A DNA stretch of 64,000 bases from Epiperipatus broadwayi (GCA_028023455.1 JAQFVV010000056.1:992001-1056000), one strand, 5' to 3'. Counted from the stretch's first letter, positions 39,101 to 51,186 are shown. Notes: a model not told the origin generated them from the letters alone. Numbers and translations are program-made.

Positions 39101-39447
39101 TACTCATCGGGTTTTCTCTCCCCTTCGCATTACAATACTAAGTTATAAAATCGTTTTTTTTTTGTTTTTTTAGTTTTATTCTTTATAAAACTTTCTCAAT
39201 TGTTCTGTCAAATTTTTTATTTTAAAATATTAATAAAATTAAATTTAATAACAAAATTTATGATTTTGTTTCAAGCATTTCCAGTTCATTAAACTACAAT
39301 ATAATTTTTATTCATAGGATTATATATCATCAATTCGAACTGTTCAATAGATGTATTAATTTTATAAATCAACACATCCATGTAAATATTTATGTTCAAA
39401 TGCATTTAATGGTAAGGATAGGAATGATATTTATAGTGATCCTTACA
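36162..39447 (-). repeat. Left (3') LTR of the gypsy element, 3286 bp
   Basis: Ends TG...CA with inverted tips TGTAA/TTACA. Its right edge is followed by the polypurine tract. TGTAAYGGACC-like strings recur inside (36306 and 37013), and a roughly 60 bp partial tandem repeat with attgccttgctc lies at about 36610-36715. Open frames inside it (for example 36359-36556 and 38834-39148) have homologous shadows in the other LTR and no coding motifs. Confidence 0.9.
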
Positions 39448-39470
39448 ATTCCCCCAATCCAAAAAGGTTA
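39448..39470 (-). promoter_or_regulatory. Polypurine tract
   Basis: On the minus strand the sequence just before the 3' LTR reads CTTTTTGGATTGGGGGAAT then TGTAAGG, i.e. a G-rich polypurine run at the LTR border, where plus-strand DNA synthesis is primed. Confidence 0.75.
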
Positions 39471-40119
39471 AAAGTTTAATCCCTTTGAACTTTTGACATT
39501 TACTAGAATAAGAAACATATTTATATTCAATATCCTGTCGCCATAGAGGGTTATTTTCCTTGTCATATAAACTATTATCTGTAATTATCTATCTTTTTCT
39601 CCTTGTCAGTCGGTTTACTAAATTACAATTTTATTCTGTACGGAATTTGACCCCTTTTAAACACTCATATTCAATAATTCCTTTTACTTTTTCTATTTAA
39701 TTTCTATTTAAATAGTACTGTCTATCAAATAATTGTATCATGATGCAGCGAAACAGAATCTGACCAGTTCCATACTTTTGTTTAGGCAGCATGGAAACTT
39801 GTCTCATCAGCTTCTTGTCCTGCTCCGCAGAGTTACAAGACCCTAGAATAACCACACAGAATATGGAGTGTCCTTATACAAACATAGTAAGATACACCCT
39901 CATATCTCAGTCAGTTCTGAAAGTAGTCGATGCATGCTCAATTATGCAGTCGAACATACTCTCACCACAAAACACTTTTTCCATTTTCACTAGTTTCCAT
40001 ATTATCTCCTTTTAAACAACACATAAATGATAATTATGAGTGCCCTCAAAAATCCATTTTCCACTCCTTTTCATTCCCAACCTGCACTAATTTTTTCTAT
40101 ATTTCCTTCGTAACTAAAA
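39471..40119. other. Gypsy 3' internal region without env
   Basis: Between the end of integrase and the polypurine tract no minus-strand frame of useful length is seen. The plus-strand frames here are shadows. Confidence 0.6.
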
Positions 40120-41060
40120 ACATGGTTTCAGACTTCTAGGATTGTAAGTCCCTTTTATTTCTCCATTGATATTCAACCAAAATGCATTAGAATTAGCTTG
40201 TTTAACAATAACAAATGGACCATCAATTTTAGGAAAAAATTTATGATACTTATATTCAGTCTGTTTACTAACAGACTGCACCTTCACAAAAACACTATCC
40301 CCTACTTCAAGTTTATGTACCTTCCTTCTATTTTTTATTATTCCTTAAATGCGCTTGCTGTGCTAGTCGCTGTTGCTCCAAGCAAATATTGGCTTCCTCT
40401 TGATGTTGCTTTGGTCTGACAATGGGTTTGTATTTTTTAAATAAAAGTGGTACAAGTTCATTGAAGTTCACTGGGTGTGAATCCAGTAGATTCATTCACA
40501 CTCCAGTTAATGTAATTTGTTACTTTCTCAGTCTGTTTTACCCAACCTCTGTGCTTATCCACTAGGTGTCCAAGCTCCCGCATTATGCATTCACAAGGAT
40601 TGGACTGTGGATTTCTAATAGATGTGAGGACATGTTTGATCTTCAGCTTTTCCATCCAACCTTTCCATTGCTTAGATAAGAAAGGAGTACCATGGTCAGT
40701 TAGTATGACCTTTGGCTTTCCTATCTTAAGAAATTGCAAGGTGTCTAATGCCATAATGGTGTATCTAGCATTAGCTTGAGGTATAGGGTATGCTGAGACA
40801 TATTTTGAAAAGAGATCATAAGCAACCAACAAGTACTTTTGCTTGTTGAACGGAGGCAAAGGTCCATAGTAGTCAATTGCCAAGATCTCATTATGTCTAT
40901 TAGGAATGATGGACTTTGATATTTCACTATAGTTTTGGTTGACCGGCTTGGCTCTAAGGCACATTAGACCCGAATTATCTTCAGGATGTCTTTGTACATA
41001 CCTGGCCAACAAAACCAATTTTTGATGGTATGCTCTGTTTTATGAGCACCATAGTGTCCA
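40120..41060 (-). pseudogene. Gypsy integrase
   Basis: Inserts element DNA into the host chromosome. From the N-terminal side (41060 downward): an HHCC-like segment GHYGAHKTEHTIKNWFCW. Then the catalytic core at 41018-40458 with EILAIDYYGPLPP (D), KVILTDHGTPFLS (D) and NPQSNPCECIMREL (E), the DD35E triad, and STGFTPSELQ. A frameshift at about 40457 moves the C-terminal domain to another frame. There FNELVPLLFKKYKP is readable, then a TAG near 40341, then the GPY/F-like block KIDGPFVIVKQANSNAFWL and TYNPRSLKP near 40130. The open stretch starting at Met 41018 is not the true start, because integrase is part of the pol polyprotein. The Cys two residues after the usual SNP (NPCEC) is atypical. 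Confidence 0.85.
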
Positions 41061-41289
41061 TATAAACCATGAATGTACGTGATCAGTGGGATGCTGCAAT
41101 ACTTCTGGTACTACTACCCTCCACTCTTCTGTATTTTCATCAATTCTGTATAATAATAATAATACTTGATCCCTTAATTGATATAAAGTAAGATTTTCAT
41201 GTGTGTTCAATACCTCTTCACCTTTCAAACTTCTTATAATAGAGCATAGTATCTGATCCATAAGTTGTAACTCGGGTAACATTTCCAAT

Positions 41290-41910
41290 CCATCCTCTAC
41301 ATTGCTATCAATGCTTGCCTCGATATTTGCAATGTATGCCTTCTCTATAGATAGATGATTCTGTCCTGATTCACATGGATTCTGACTGAGTGCATCAGCT
41401 ACAACATTCTCGGATCATTTACAATACTGTATGGTGTAATTGAATTCCTGTAACAGCAAACTCCACCTAATAAGGTGAGCATTTGTTAAATAGCTGTGAT
41501 TTAGGAATTGGAGGCTTTTATGATCTGTGATCACAATTACCTCCGATCCGAGAAGTAGTTGTCAGAACTTTTGAAAAGCCCATACTATCGCTAATGCTTC
41601 CTTCTCTGTCACAGTATAATTAATTTCAGGGCCTTTCAGGAGTTGGCTTATAAAAATAGAGGACCCCTGGACATCGTCTGCCTGTATTTGAGACAACGTT
41701 TCCCCCAATCCATAGCCGCTGCTATCCATTTGGACCACAAAGGGTTTGTCAAAATCAGGGAAGGCAGCATAACCTGTTCCAAAAACCCTGCTTTGATTTT
41801 CTCAAAAGCACTATCCTGCTCTTCAGTCCACTTCCATTTTTCTTCCTTTCATATTAGTTTCAATAATGATGCCATATGGCTAGAAAAATTGCAGTAAAAA
41901 TGATGGTAAA
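41290..41910 (-). pseudogene. Gypsy RNase H domain
   Basis: Degrades RNA in the RNA-DNA hybrid. Minus-strand translation in one frame gives VVQMDSSGYGLGETLSQIQ (first Asp) near 41720, NYTVTEKEALAIVWAFQKF (Glu) near 41600, VIVITDHKSLQFL (Asp) near 41530, and SENVVADALSQNP (last Asp) near 41390. The four catalytic positions are therefore conserved. Two in-frame TGA codons (after AFQKF and before SENVV) interrupt it. It lies between RT and integrase as in all Ty3/gypsy pols. Confidence 0.85.
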
Positions 41911-41949
41911 AAATTACACAACCCTAGGAATGATTGTATTTGTTTTTTA

Positions 41950-42750
41950 TTAACAGGCCTCGGAAAGTTTTGAATTGCACTTATTTTGTCTGGGTGGTTT
42001 TATTTCATTACAACTCACAATATTGCCTAAAAATACCACCTGGTTAGAAACTAATGTACGTTTTTTAAAGTTAATCTTAATCCCTTTTTGGAAGCATTCC
42101 TGAAGAAACACAATCAAATGTTGAAGATGTTCTTCAACTGATGTGGATGCAATGATTACATCATCCACATATATAGTCATGATTCGCGTCCAGGCATTGG
42201 ATCAGACCAGCTCCACTATTTATCAATCCAAACGGCATCCTATTAAACTGGTATGTGTAACCCTCATACCTAAAGGCAGTGTATTGACGATCGTTCGGGT
42301 GAAGCTCAATCTGCCAATAACTGGAGGTTAGATCAAATGTGGAAAACACCTTATTTCCAAATCTTACGAACAAGTCGTGTATGGGCAGTGGAATGTTCCT
42401 GTCAGGAACAGTAATCTTGTTTAGTTGCCGAGCATCCAAACAAAATCTCATTGACCATCTTTCTTCTTCACTGTTACGATTGGATTACAATACGGTGAAG
42501 AACATTTGGAAATAATTTCCACTAACATTTTGCTAAGTTGTTTTGAAATTTCCTGCCTATACTGATATGGTATAGGATACGATCTGGATTGAAATGGCTG
42601 ATCAGTCATCAACTTAATCCTTTGCTGGAAACACTCAATAACTCCTGGAATTTCCAAAAAAATTGGATTGAATTGATAAATTAGAGAATGTAACTCTTTC
42701 ACATCCTCACCTTCAAGTAGATTTGATTCTGCAAGTTTAGTATCAACCAA
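41950..42750 (-). pseudogene. Gypsy reverse transcriptase
   Basis: Three overlapping frames make up the RT. The stretch 42448-42750 holds the region before the palm (QSRSYPIPYQYRQEI, CSSPYCNPIVTVKKKDG). The stretch 42161-42451 holds MRFCLDARQLNKITVPDRNI, FSTFDLTSSYWQIEL (first Asp) and FNRMPFGLINS. The stretch 41950-42180 holds MTIYVDDVIIAS with the YVDD catalytic pair, then KKRTLVSNQVVFLGNIVS. Small frameshifts occur near 42450 and 42170. The catalytic residues survive. The motifs VKKKDG, FDLTSSYWQI and MPFGL..A/S are diagnostic of Ty3/gypsy. Confidence 0.9.
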
Positions 42751-42859
42751 TGATTCAGGTATACTAGAAAATACCCAATTTACCTCAGAAAGACCTTACC
42801 TTGTAGGTAATATCATTTCTAAGGTATCCCCATTTATTTTTATAATCCTATTTGAGAAA

Positions 42860-43243
42860 TCAACAATACAAGAGTTCATGTGCAAGAAGTCTGCCCCTAA
42901 GATTACATCATGGATTAATACATTTAGTATTTAGGAAACATGATAAGAGTGTAGTTTGGTTAAACCTGATCTCTACCCAGATCTGTTTTTGTTCCAACTT
43001 TGCCTTCTTACTATTGGCCATTGTCACTTGCATAGACTTTAACGGTAACATTGACGGATTTTTACTCAATATCCTTTTATAAAATTGATCAGAAATGACC
43101 GAAATTTGACTACCTGAGTCCAATAGCGCTTTAACCGGAAAATTCTCACACAGCACCTCTATCATAGGGCAACTTTGTTGAGCATAGTTTGGCACTCCAT
43201 CGTCACATAAAGTTGTCATATTGGTGATCTCCCACCTTTTCAA
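42860..43243 (-). pseudogene. Gypsy aspartic protease
   Basis: Retroviral-type protease that cleaves the polyprotein. The frame 42908-43243 contains FPVKALLDSGSQISVISDQF, the DSG active-site triad (usual form DTG/DSG) with a hydrophobic flank. After a stop at 42908 the family's C-terminal LGADFL-like block can be followed to about 42860. It lies between gag and RT. No zinc knuckle was found immediately upstream (43330-43530 is in poor frame). Confidence 0.8.
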
Positions 43244-43669
43244 AAGTCTTGTTTCTCAGAGTATTTATGGTTTCTTGAGGTGAAAAACTAGGCCTCAAGT
43301 AACTCTTTAGTTTGTTTTTTTTAAATCTGGGGTGCAGACTTACTGCATCCCGGTTTTGGAGAGCCTCCTGAACTCAGTGATGAGTCTCTTTTGGATTTAC
43401 TCTTGTTTGGTCATGTGCACTTTGGAGACCATAACTGTGATGCATTGGTTGGCGGTATCCTCTCCTTTCGAGGATTTGTATAAGTGTTATCCTTCCTGTT
43501 CCGATAGAAGATAGCATTAATTGAAGGCTCATCTTTTCTTTTTTCTGAACCTCATGTAGATAAATTGGTATTATTTAAATCTATACTGGACAAAAGTTCA
43601 GCAACTTGCTCTGTTTCTTGCACTTGTACATAGAAGTGATTGCTCTATACGCAACAGCAAGTTTCTCTT

Positions 43670-44080
43670 AACTATCCGAATGATCTCTGATTCTGTGAGG
43701 TGGTAAGTATCCAGTGTGCGCAATTTGGTGACCTGTCATTGAAAAAACTTCATAAACATTTCCCCAAGCATCGACTTGTATCTTTCTTGGAGAATATGGT
43801 ATAGAATGGCTTCTTATCTATCCCGATTCCAGAAATTATGCACCAACAAAGTTTGATATTCCTCAAATGTGGATGGGGCTTGATACAGTGATTCCCACCA
43901 CAATAATGCCTCACCTTGGAGGTGACTATAAGCAATAATAACGCTTTCAGCTTCTGATAAACCTTTGTTAACTGAAAATTATAATTCTAAACTTCGAAGA
44001 TGTTCTGTGGGTGCTTCGTTCGAAAAGCCCTTATACACTTTAAGCTTCATGAACAGGTTTATCACATTTATCTGTGAAAT
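43670..44080 (-). pseudogene. Gypsy gag capsid region
   Basis: Minus-strand translation in a single frame gives FSNEAPTEHLRSLEL, then SHLQGEALLWWESLYQAP and STFEEYQTLLVHNFW, the L.G.A..WW.......F..F pattern of retrotransposon Gag. Three in-frame stops (two TAA, one TGA) interrupt it, which is why no long open frame is present. The shorter frame 43750-43935 is a shadow in another phase. Confidence 0.75.
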
Positions 44081-44351
44081 GCTCCCTTGAGTTTTATTCA
44101 CTTCTTGAGTATCCATATGATTTTTTCATTAGATAAGGTTCCTCAATCATCCGCTGATCATTGGTTTGTTTCTCAGTCAGGCATGGGTAAAGCAAATTCG
44201 TCTCCTCTACCTCGCTAAATGTTTTTGAAGCAACTATGCTCTCCCCATACTGATCTTGAGTTCCTAGAACATCCCTTGAGGTTTGTCTCATGAGAACTCT
44301 ATTATTTGGTTTTTTCCAACACCCATCAATTCTTTCATTTTCTTTCAAAGC

Positions 44352-45216
44352 TTACCTAGCTGATTTTACATTCAACTGGCACATCTCAATATCCTGAGAT
44401 TGTGATTTACATTGTAAGACCTCATTTAAAAAATTAAATCTTTCATGTGTTTCATTAGTAGACTCAATTAACTTCTGAAGGGTGGTCTTCCCAATCATTG
44501 TATCAGTTTCTATGGATGTTACCTTATTCCCCAACTGAACTAAACAATGGGTAAGAGATCCAATAGTCTCTTCACGGCCTTCATTTTCAGCATTGAGTGT
44601 CACTGAAATATTGTTGAACCTTGCTTTGATATTGTCAAACTCAGCTTGTAATTCTTTTCTAAAAATGTTCTGCTTATTCCACACTCTTTATTTATGACCT
44701 CTTATGTCTGATAAACTTGTTTGATCTCTGTCGATATGAATGGTAATATGTTCAACAAATTCGTTGACATGCTCTTGACACTTAGTACTTAGTACTTTCT
44801 TTTTCAACCCTGTGCTTTACTTTATCATCAGTTTGCACTTTTCCCACATCCTGGAGCAACTGTCCTAATTTTTTGGACAGTCGGGTGTCGACTTTCTGAA
44901 TCCTCACCTCCAATTTCTCTTCAATTCCGATTAATTTTTTCATGTCTTCTTGAAATAGAAATATATTTTTTATACCTACCTCAACTTGGTTGACATCGGC
45001 TCTTGTTGCCATGTTATCCAACATACTATTTAAATCTCCTTTGAGATCGTTACTTCGTCTATACATCTCATTTTCCATATTGGCCATATTTGACTCTAAC
45101 TTAGACTCGAATCTCGATTCCATGTTGGCCATATTTGTTCCCAGACCAGTCATCTTCAGCATCATCTCCTGCAGGATTGGTAATGTGATGGATTCACTTT
45201 CATTTGATGGCATCAC
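44352..45216 (-). pseudogene. Gypsy gag N-terminal coiled-coil region
   Basis: Two frames (44782-45216, 144 codons from MMPSNESESITLP; 44352-44684, 110 codons) separated by stops. The first contains heptad-like repeats rich in Met, Asn, Glu and Lys, with MANMESRFESKLESNMANME showing an internal short repeat, and predicts a long coiled coil. The second is also helical (ITVTLNAENEG-like, LVQLGNKVTSIE). This fits an N-terminal multimerisation region of Gag ahead of the capsid. A Met at 45216 about 465 nt downstream of the primer site is the likely start. The 44094-44348 frame probably continues the same protein. The plus-strand frame 44990-45262 is a shadow. Confidence 0.65.
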
Positions 45217-45680
45217 CTTTTTGATTTACTTTTATCTCATCAACTCTTTCATCCATCTTTAAAATGATCTGACCACTTCTTAATAGCATAAAGACAGATA
45301 TGTCAATATAATTGTTATGAAACAGAATATTCCCTTATTTATTCCTTCTATAAAATAACTATATGTTTTTATAATATGGATATTCGTTGTGCGGTCTCGG
45401 CTTCCTCTTCTGGTTCTCTGAAGACGATGAAATGAAAACCAAAAAAAAAAATTTAAACTACCATCACTTGTACAACTGCTCAGTCCCAATCTACTTCTAA
45501 CTACAAATCAGTTCAACTATCATGATTAAGATACTCATGTCTAATTACTATATATACAATTTTTTATATCACTGCTTTGCAACCTATAACATTGATGTTA
45601 ATTCTCTGATTGCTCACATTTGTCTAATGACTAGATTTTCTTTTAATATATATATATATATGGGTTAAATAGTTGTTCAG

Positions 45681-45698
45681 GCCCCACATTGGGTGCCA
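45681..45698 (-). promoter_or_regulatory. tRNA-Lys-type primer-binding site
   Basis: On the minus strand TGGCACCCAATGTGGGGC starts 4 nt inside the end of the 5' LTR. It matches the complement of the 3' end of arthropod tRNA-Lys(CTT) (TGGCGCCCAACGTGGGGC) at 16 of 18 positions, and similarity continues for a few more bases. It primes minus-strand DNA synthesis. This fixes the orientation of the element. Confidence 0.8.
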
Positions 45699-47309
45699 AA
45701 AATATAACGGACCAACAAATAGACAAACAGATAGCCGACCGCATTGTGGCATCAAAATGTAATGGAATATGAATAAATGATAAAAATCATAATGGAAAAT
45801 AAATCGATGAAAGGAGGCCTTAAATGTAGGCATCAAGAAAAAAAAATGTAATGACCAACGATGTACTATTAACAGTCCTTGAAGAATAAGCTATGTATTT
45901 AGGTTATATACTCATCCATTTGTCTAAAGATCCAACAGATACTGACAGCCAAAAGAATGATTAGCATTTCACAATTTTGAGATAGATAAAAAAATTCAAT
46001 CTCTGCTCTTAAAGTATACAATGTTCCATGAACACTCACATGATCTTCATCACATTTCAGTCTCTCTAAGCTACTGCAACCCATAATAGTTTTCTGCAAA
46101 CACTATTGCACTGCCCTGCTTACATCCAAGTCTTAGGGGCTACTATTTAAAAAATATTGCCTTACTCATTCTTCGGAGTCTTAGAGGCTAATATTATACA
46201 TATATCAAAAGAAACACTGCCTTGCTCTCCTTGGAGTCTCAGAGGCAAAATTATGGCAGGACTACTGTTAACTGCTTCATGATAACTAATAACATAATTT
46301 GGGCTGGAGCAGTGAATAGAATCAATTAGTCATGAGTGAAATGAACACATCACATCCTCAAGACAATGACAAAAATTCCCCATCCATCATCAACATTTGC
46401 AATAGAACCAACCAAACTCCAACAATCAAATATCCAATCTAACCTTCAGAACCCTAGATTTTCTACAACCCAAATTTTCCAAATATGGATAAAATTACTA
46501 CTCTACAATTTAACACCATCACTGTAATTCTAAATTGAAACTAAGCTCCAAAAATGTAACGGACCATCGACCCATCTCTAACCATTTACCCAAATCCATC
46601 CCATTACATTTGCCGAAACAAGAATCTGGCTGTCCATGGAAAATTGGAAAGATCCAATAACACTATGACCAAGATGGATCTTTACTATCATTCAACCCCC
46701 CATTCATTTGGCAATATGCACAGGATCTACCCAATTTTCATGTCAATCTATTAGATTCCCTAGATTTCAAACTCATTTGTGATCTGAGTAATTACTCTGT
46801 TCAGGTATAAATTATAAGAATATATCTAGCCAATGTGGGCAATGACTTCATGTTATGGTTTATATAATACACTTATTGGATACGTATTACATATATATTT
46901 CTATATCAAGAGATACGTGAATTCAATGATGTATTCTCAACAAATTATAGATAATCCTTGATGTAAAATCAATTAAAATCAACAAATTTATTTTATCTTA
47001 ACATAACACATTTCAATACATAAATATACATTTTAAAACACCATAAACTTGATTCCTACACTTCCACTCAATCTTATTAAAATAATAATACAAAAAAATA
47101 CATAAAATGATAATATCATCTATAGGTCATTCTTGGTATACATAGGTCTCTACCTTTCATGCCATCATATTAAAAAAAATTGGTTCTAGTAAACTATTAA
47201 CTGTGCAGCCTTTGGTGGCGCTGTTTCTAGTTAAAAACAAAGCGTTATAACATTACCGGGCCGCTAGATTTATTTTATCTAGTAGATCGTATTTTGACAT
47301 ACGGCTGTA

Positions 47310-47408
47310 ATTTTTTTTTTAATATTTAATATCTTGTTGTTGTTTTGGACATAATTATGTATTTTTTTTAATATTTAATATATTGTTGTTTGTTTTGGAC
47401 ATAATTAT
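47310..47408. repeat. Imperfect tandem repeat inside the 2.1 kb element
   Basis: About 50 bp units ending ttgttttggacataattat, present twice (about 47310-47358 and 47359-47408). A further 40 bp unit (gatacatttcaaagtaataa...) occurs twice at 47572-47650. Confidence 0.7.
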
Positions 47409-47915
47409 TTTTTTGGTTTTCATTTGATAAATTTAAAACTATAAAGGAGACTTTGACCTTTTTTTTTGGATCTCAAAAGTACATAATTATTGACATACGC
47501 CTTTATTTGGGGGAGGGGGTTCCATTCTAAATCTACTGTTTCTTTTTTACAGACGTCTTTTATTGTGGATTCGATACATTTCAAAGTAATAAGGGACAGT
47601 TTTAACTTTTTTCGATACATTTCAAAGTAATAAGGGACAGTTTTAACTTTTTTTGGGAATATCTCAAATATACACAATTTGCTTTATGTACGACTTTCTT
47701 TTTTGTTGTTGTTGTTATTTAAAATTAGAATTGACACTTTCTTTTTGAATTATGTTAAAATTGAGGGGGTTTGCTGTTGATTGATTTAACAAAAAAAAAT
47801 TCAAACCTGTCCGACAAACTCCGCCTCAGATGTCCGTATTTGCTTATAAACGAAAAGAATTGTTTGGTATTTTATCTTACATTTATAAATACGGGGTTTT
47901 TTTTTTGCGCGGCGT

Positions 47916-48052
47916 GTTTTGATTTTTTTGTTTTTTTTTTAATAATAACAAATAAAACGGAGTTTTGATTTTTTTGTTTTTTTTTTAATAATAACAAATA
48001 AAACGGTGTTTTGATTTTTTTGTTTTTTTTTAATAATAATAAATAAAACGGG
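47916..48052. repeat. Tandem repeat, three 46 bp units
   Basis: Units start gttttgatttttttg and end with aataaaacgg at 47916-47961, 47962-48007 and 48008-48052. A degraded fourth unit lies near 48112-48152. The preceding block (atttataaatacggg...) is also repeated near 48070, so a larger unit was duplicated as well. Confidence 0.85.
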
Positions 48053-50294
48053 ACTTCTTTTTTCTCTTAGATTTATAAATACGGGTGTTTTTTTTTTTTT
48101 TGGCGGCGGGTTGTTTTTTTTTTTGCTTTTTTTAATAATAACAAATAACACGTCCAAAACAAAAACCAAAAAGTCAATCGCGGTATTGTTTTTTTAACAC
48201 AAAAAATATGTATGTTAACCGGTTTTGTTACATTCTGTAGGATTTATTTATTTATCTTTTTTAAGAGTCATACAAGTTTGTTAAACATTTTTTGTTTTCA
48301 TAACAAATAAAACGTCCAGTATTTTTATTCTTTTTTAACAACAAAAATTAGCTCGGGTTCATTTTTAAAATCTACTTAATGTGCTGTTTATTGATTTAAA
48401 ACAACAACAACAAAAAAACCTCTTTTTGCTTCTAAACTGAACGAATAGGTATGTCAAAAGAAGAAGTTTTTTTTTTTAAATCAATCAATCAAGAGATGTC
48501 CAACAAACTACGCCGCCCCTTTTTAACACTGTCATTCTGTGTGTTAATTACATGATTCACAGATAAAAGCAATCGCAAACCAAACAAAAATTCTTTCCAG
48601 AAAATAAATTTATTAACCACATATGACTGAACTAAATCAACTGTAACAAATGGCAGGATGTTTTGGGCTTGCAAAAATGCAACTGCCTCACTTTCTCTGT
48701 TTGGGATGTCCCACAAATATAATAATGTGGTAGACATTTTTTCTTTTTTTTCAACTTTCGTCCGAGTCACAACAGAAACGGTATTTTTCCGCAAACAACT
48801 CCAATCGTCTGCCAGAAAGCTTGAGAAATTTTATTTTGTCTTTTTTGACCCCCAAAAAAGCCAAAATTAGCCAAAAAAAATTTTTTGACAAATATCAATA
48901 ATACGCTGAAAATTACTAGTACGCAAAAATCTTTCATTTGGGAAATACAGAAAATCATAAGCATCAACAAATAAACACTTGAAAAAGATGACAATGCTCA
49001 CACTCTCATCTTAAATTCTAGCAACAATACAAATTCTGTCAGTATGCATAGGAATTCAACCCGCAATGAAATCAACGGCAGACTATATGATCATAGTATT
49101 GTTAGTAGACGTAGTGTTATTGAATGCAGAAGAATTGGCCGCGTATTATAACCACTACATATGATCTACTCGTATATTAATGATCACTCGTATATTAGCC
49201 GTAGGTTCGGCCGCGAAAGTGGTATAATTCTGTGTTTTTACACAGAAACAGCGCCACCAAAGGCTGCACAGTTAATAGTTTACTAGAACCAAAAAATTTA
49301 TGATCTTTAATACCAATCTAAACAAATGACATTGTTTGTTTGTTTTTTAAAAAAAAGGTATCATCATATCAATATACAAATTATTATTTTATACATATAA
49401 TTGAAGTAATGGCTTCGTATGTTACAATTATAAATCATGAGAACTGAAATTGCCATCAATTGATTTTATAAGTAATTGTTAGTATGTGTCTTGTTAATAA
49501 AGGGTAATATAGGTTTTATTAATAATTAATTTTGTTACTAAATGTTATGTTGTTAATGAGTCAAAAATAAGTCTTACCTTCATTTATATTCATTTTCTTC
49601 TCTTTTTTTTTAACAGAACTATTTATTTTTTTTTTTTATTTCAAAAAATACATTTTATATCCTGAAATGCATACATCTAAAGTCTTTGGTACTTCCAGCT
49701 AAAAAAATCCAATGTGGAAGTAAAAAAAAAAAAAAATACATAAATGAAGAAGAGAAAAACCTTAAAATTTTATAGCATCAGTATGTTAACCATAACGAAC
49801 AAACAGTTACATAACATAAAATTATGAATGATTTAGTAAACATCTGATCAAACATGAGCATCTTCTTTAAATGTAAAAAAAATTCATGGTAGATTGAGAA
49901 TTTTCAGCATCTTTTGTTTACTTCATTATCCAAAGTAGTGTCTTCTATGATCTATCCAACTCCCACAAGTTGAGCAAGTAGTTTGTATAATCTTTGATTT
50001 GGCCACTTTCATCATTGATCTATACAACTTCACATAATATATGGTTGCCATTTTATATATCATCATCATCATCATTATCAACTAATATCAATCCACTGCA
50101 GGATGGTCTCCAAGTTTAATTCATCTCCGATTTTTAGCTTCTCGTCTCCACATCACCCCTGCACACTTTCTTATTTCATCCATCCATCTCACATATTGTC
50201 TCTTTCTGGGTCTTTTACAATCTCTTGGAATCCAGTTTAAAGTTTCAATTGTCCATCTTTTATCATCTCTTCTAGCAATATGTCCAGCCCAACT

Positions 50295-50690
50295 CTACTT
50301 CAATCTTTTAATTTTATCAATGAGGTCAGTAATACCTGTTTGTTCTTTTACCCATACATTATGTTTTCGATCTCTTTTTGTTACTCCCAACATACATCTC
50401 TCCATACTTCTTTGAGTGGTCTGAAGTCTCTGTATTGCTCTTCTATTGAGTGTCCAAGTCTCAGATCCATAAGTAAGAACTGGTAAAACACATTTGTTAA
50501 AAACCTTCCTTTTCAAACACATAGGCATATTCCCTTTTAGTATCATGTTATTTCTACCAAAAGCACTCCAACCAAGTTTAATTCTATGATTAATTTCCTC
50601 CATTATGTTTCCATCTGTATTAATAATCTGACCAAGGTATTTGTAACTGTTACCTTCTTCTAATTCATCATAATCAATCTTTATTTTCAT
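50295..50690 (-). pseudogene. RTE LINE RT thumb and C-terminal part
   Basis: Begins MKIKIDYDELEEGNSYKYLG and runs through KCVLPVLTYGSETWTLNRRA, then RLQTTQRSMERCMLGVTKRD, joining without a stop the two parts that the 15.8 kb copy has separated by a TAG. It ends at RLK by a stop, after which the C-terminal block continues to about 50090 in the same family alignment. Close similarity to the copy at 15854 shows recent common ancestry. Confidence 0.85.
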
Positions 50691-50883
50691 ATTTGGAGCA
50701 AATCAATTAAACATTACTTTAGTAAGACTAAACATTTATCTTTAGTGATACTTTTCTACTTTCATCTGATAACTCCTGCAATATTTCCTGCAGCTCTGAA
50801 GCATTATTTGCAAAAACAACTACATCATCTGTGAAATCTAAATGACTTAAATAATCTCCATTTACTTTCACTCGTTTAGTTTC

Positions 50884-51186
50884 CTATTTTAATCCACAAA
50901 ATACTTCTTGCAGCACTGCTGTAAAAAGTTTTGGAGATATGGAGTCACCTTGTCTTATACCTTTCTCAATGTTGACTTTCCCAGTATCATTATGTAATGT
51001 AATTGTTGCTATTGCATTTTTATAAATATTCTTTAAAATATGACAATATCCTGGATCTATACCTTGATGATCCAATGCTTTAATCACTGAAGAAATGTTT
51101 ATAGAATCAAATGCCTTTTCATAATCTACAAATCCAAAACATAATGACAACTCATATTCATTTGTCCTTTCTATAACTTCTCTCAA
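50884..51186 (-). pseudogene. RTE LINE RT palm
   Basis: 100 codons with LCFGFVDYEKAFDSI (first catalytic Asp) and KGIRQGDSISPKLF. The frame stops at 50884. Just beyond (about 50810-50840) the catalytic box reads SHLDFTDDVVV: both Asp are kept, but the Ala of FADD in the sister copy is Thr here. The preceding RT segment (51190-51460) is frameshifted. Confidence 0.85.

Larger units (their letters stand above)
47182..49290. mobile_element. 2.1 kb DNA transposon, perfect 47 bp TIRs, 8 bp TSD
   Basis: The left TIR (47182-47228, starting GGTTCTAGTAAACTATTAAC) and right TIR (49244-49290) are perfect inverted repeats and stay similar for about 10 bp more. The duplication AAAAAATT flanks both sides (47174-47181 and 49291-49298) and occurs once at the same position in the left LTR near 37625. 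The interior has CpG-containing, T-rich tandem repeats and no long frame. A 101-codon minus-strand frame (48489-48794) includes ESEAVAFLQAQNILPF, faintly like the N-terminus of Merlin/ISXO2-type transposases, a superfamily with 8-9 bp duplications. This assignment is weak. It is non-autonomous or decayed, and its perfect TIRs suggest recent activity. Confidence 0.85.

Noticed and set aside
39985-39996. GAAACTAGT (minus strand), similar to the hammerhead 3' motif
   Set aside because: No CTGANGA lies upstream at a suitable distance; isolated motif inside gypsy DNA.
39471-40119. Space for an env gene in the gypsy element
   Set aside because: No minus-strand frame with signal peptide, membrane segment or cysteine pattern is present.
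39791-40419. Plus-strand open frames inside the gypsy element (three frames of 70 or so codons)
   Set aside because: They lie opposite the integrase C-terminal domain and 3' region, whose minus-strand translation has clear family motifs; they are shadows.
47771-48169. Lys/Asn- and Phe-rich frames in the 2.1 kb element
   Set aside because: They are translations of the T-rich tandem repeats, not genes.
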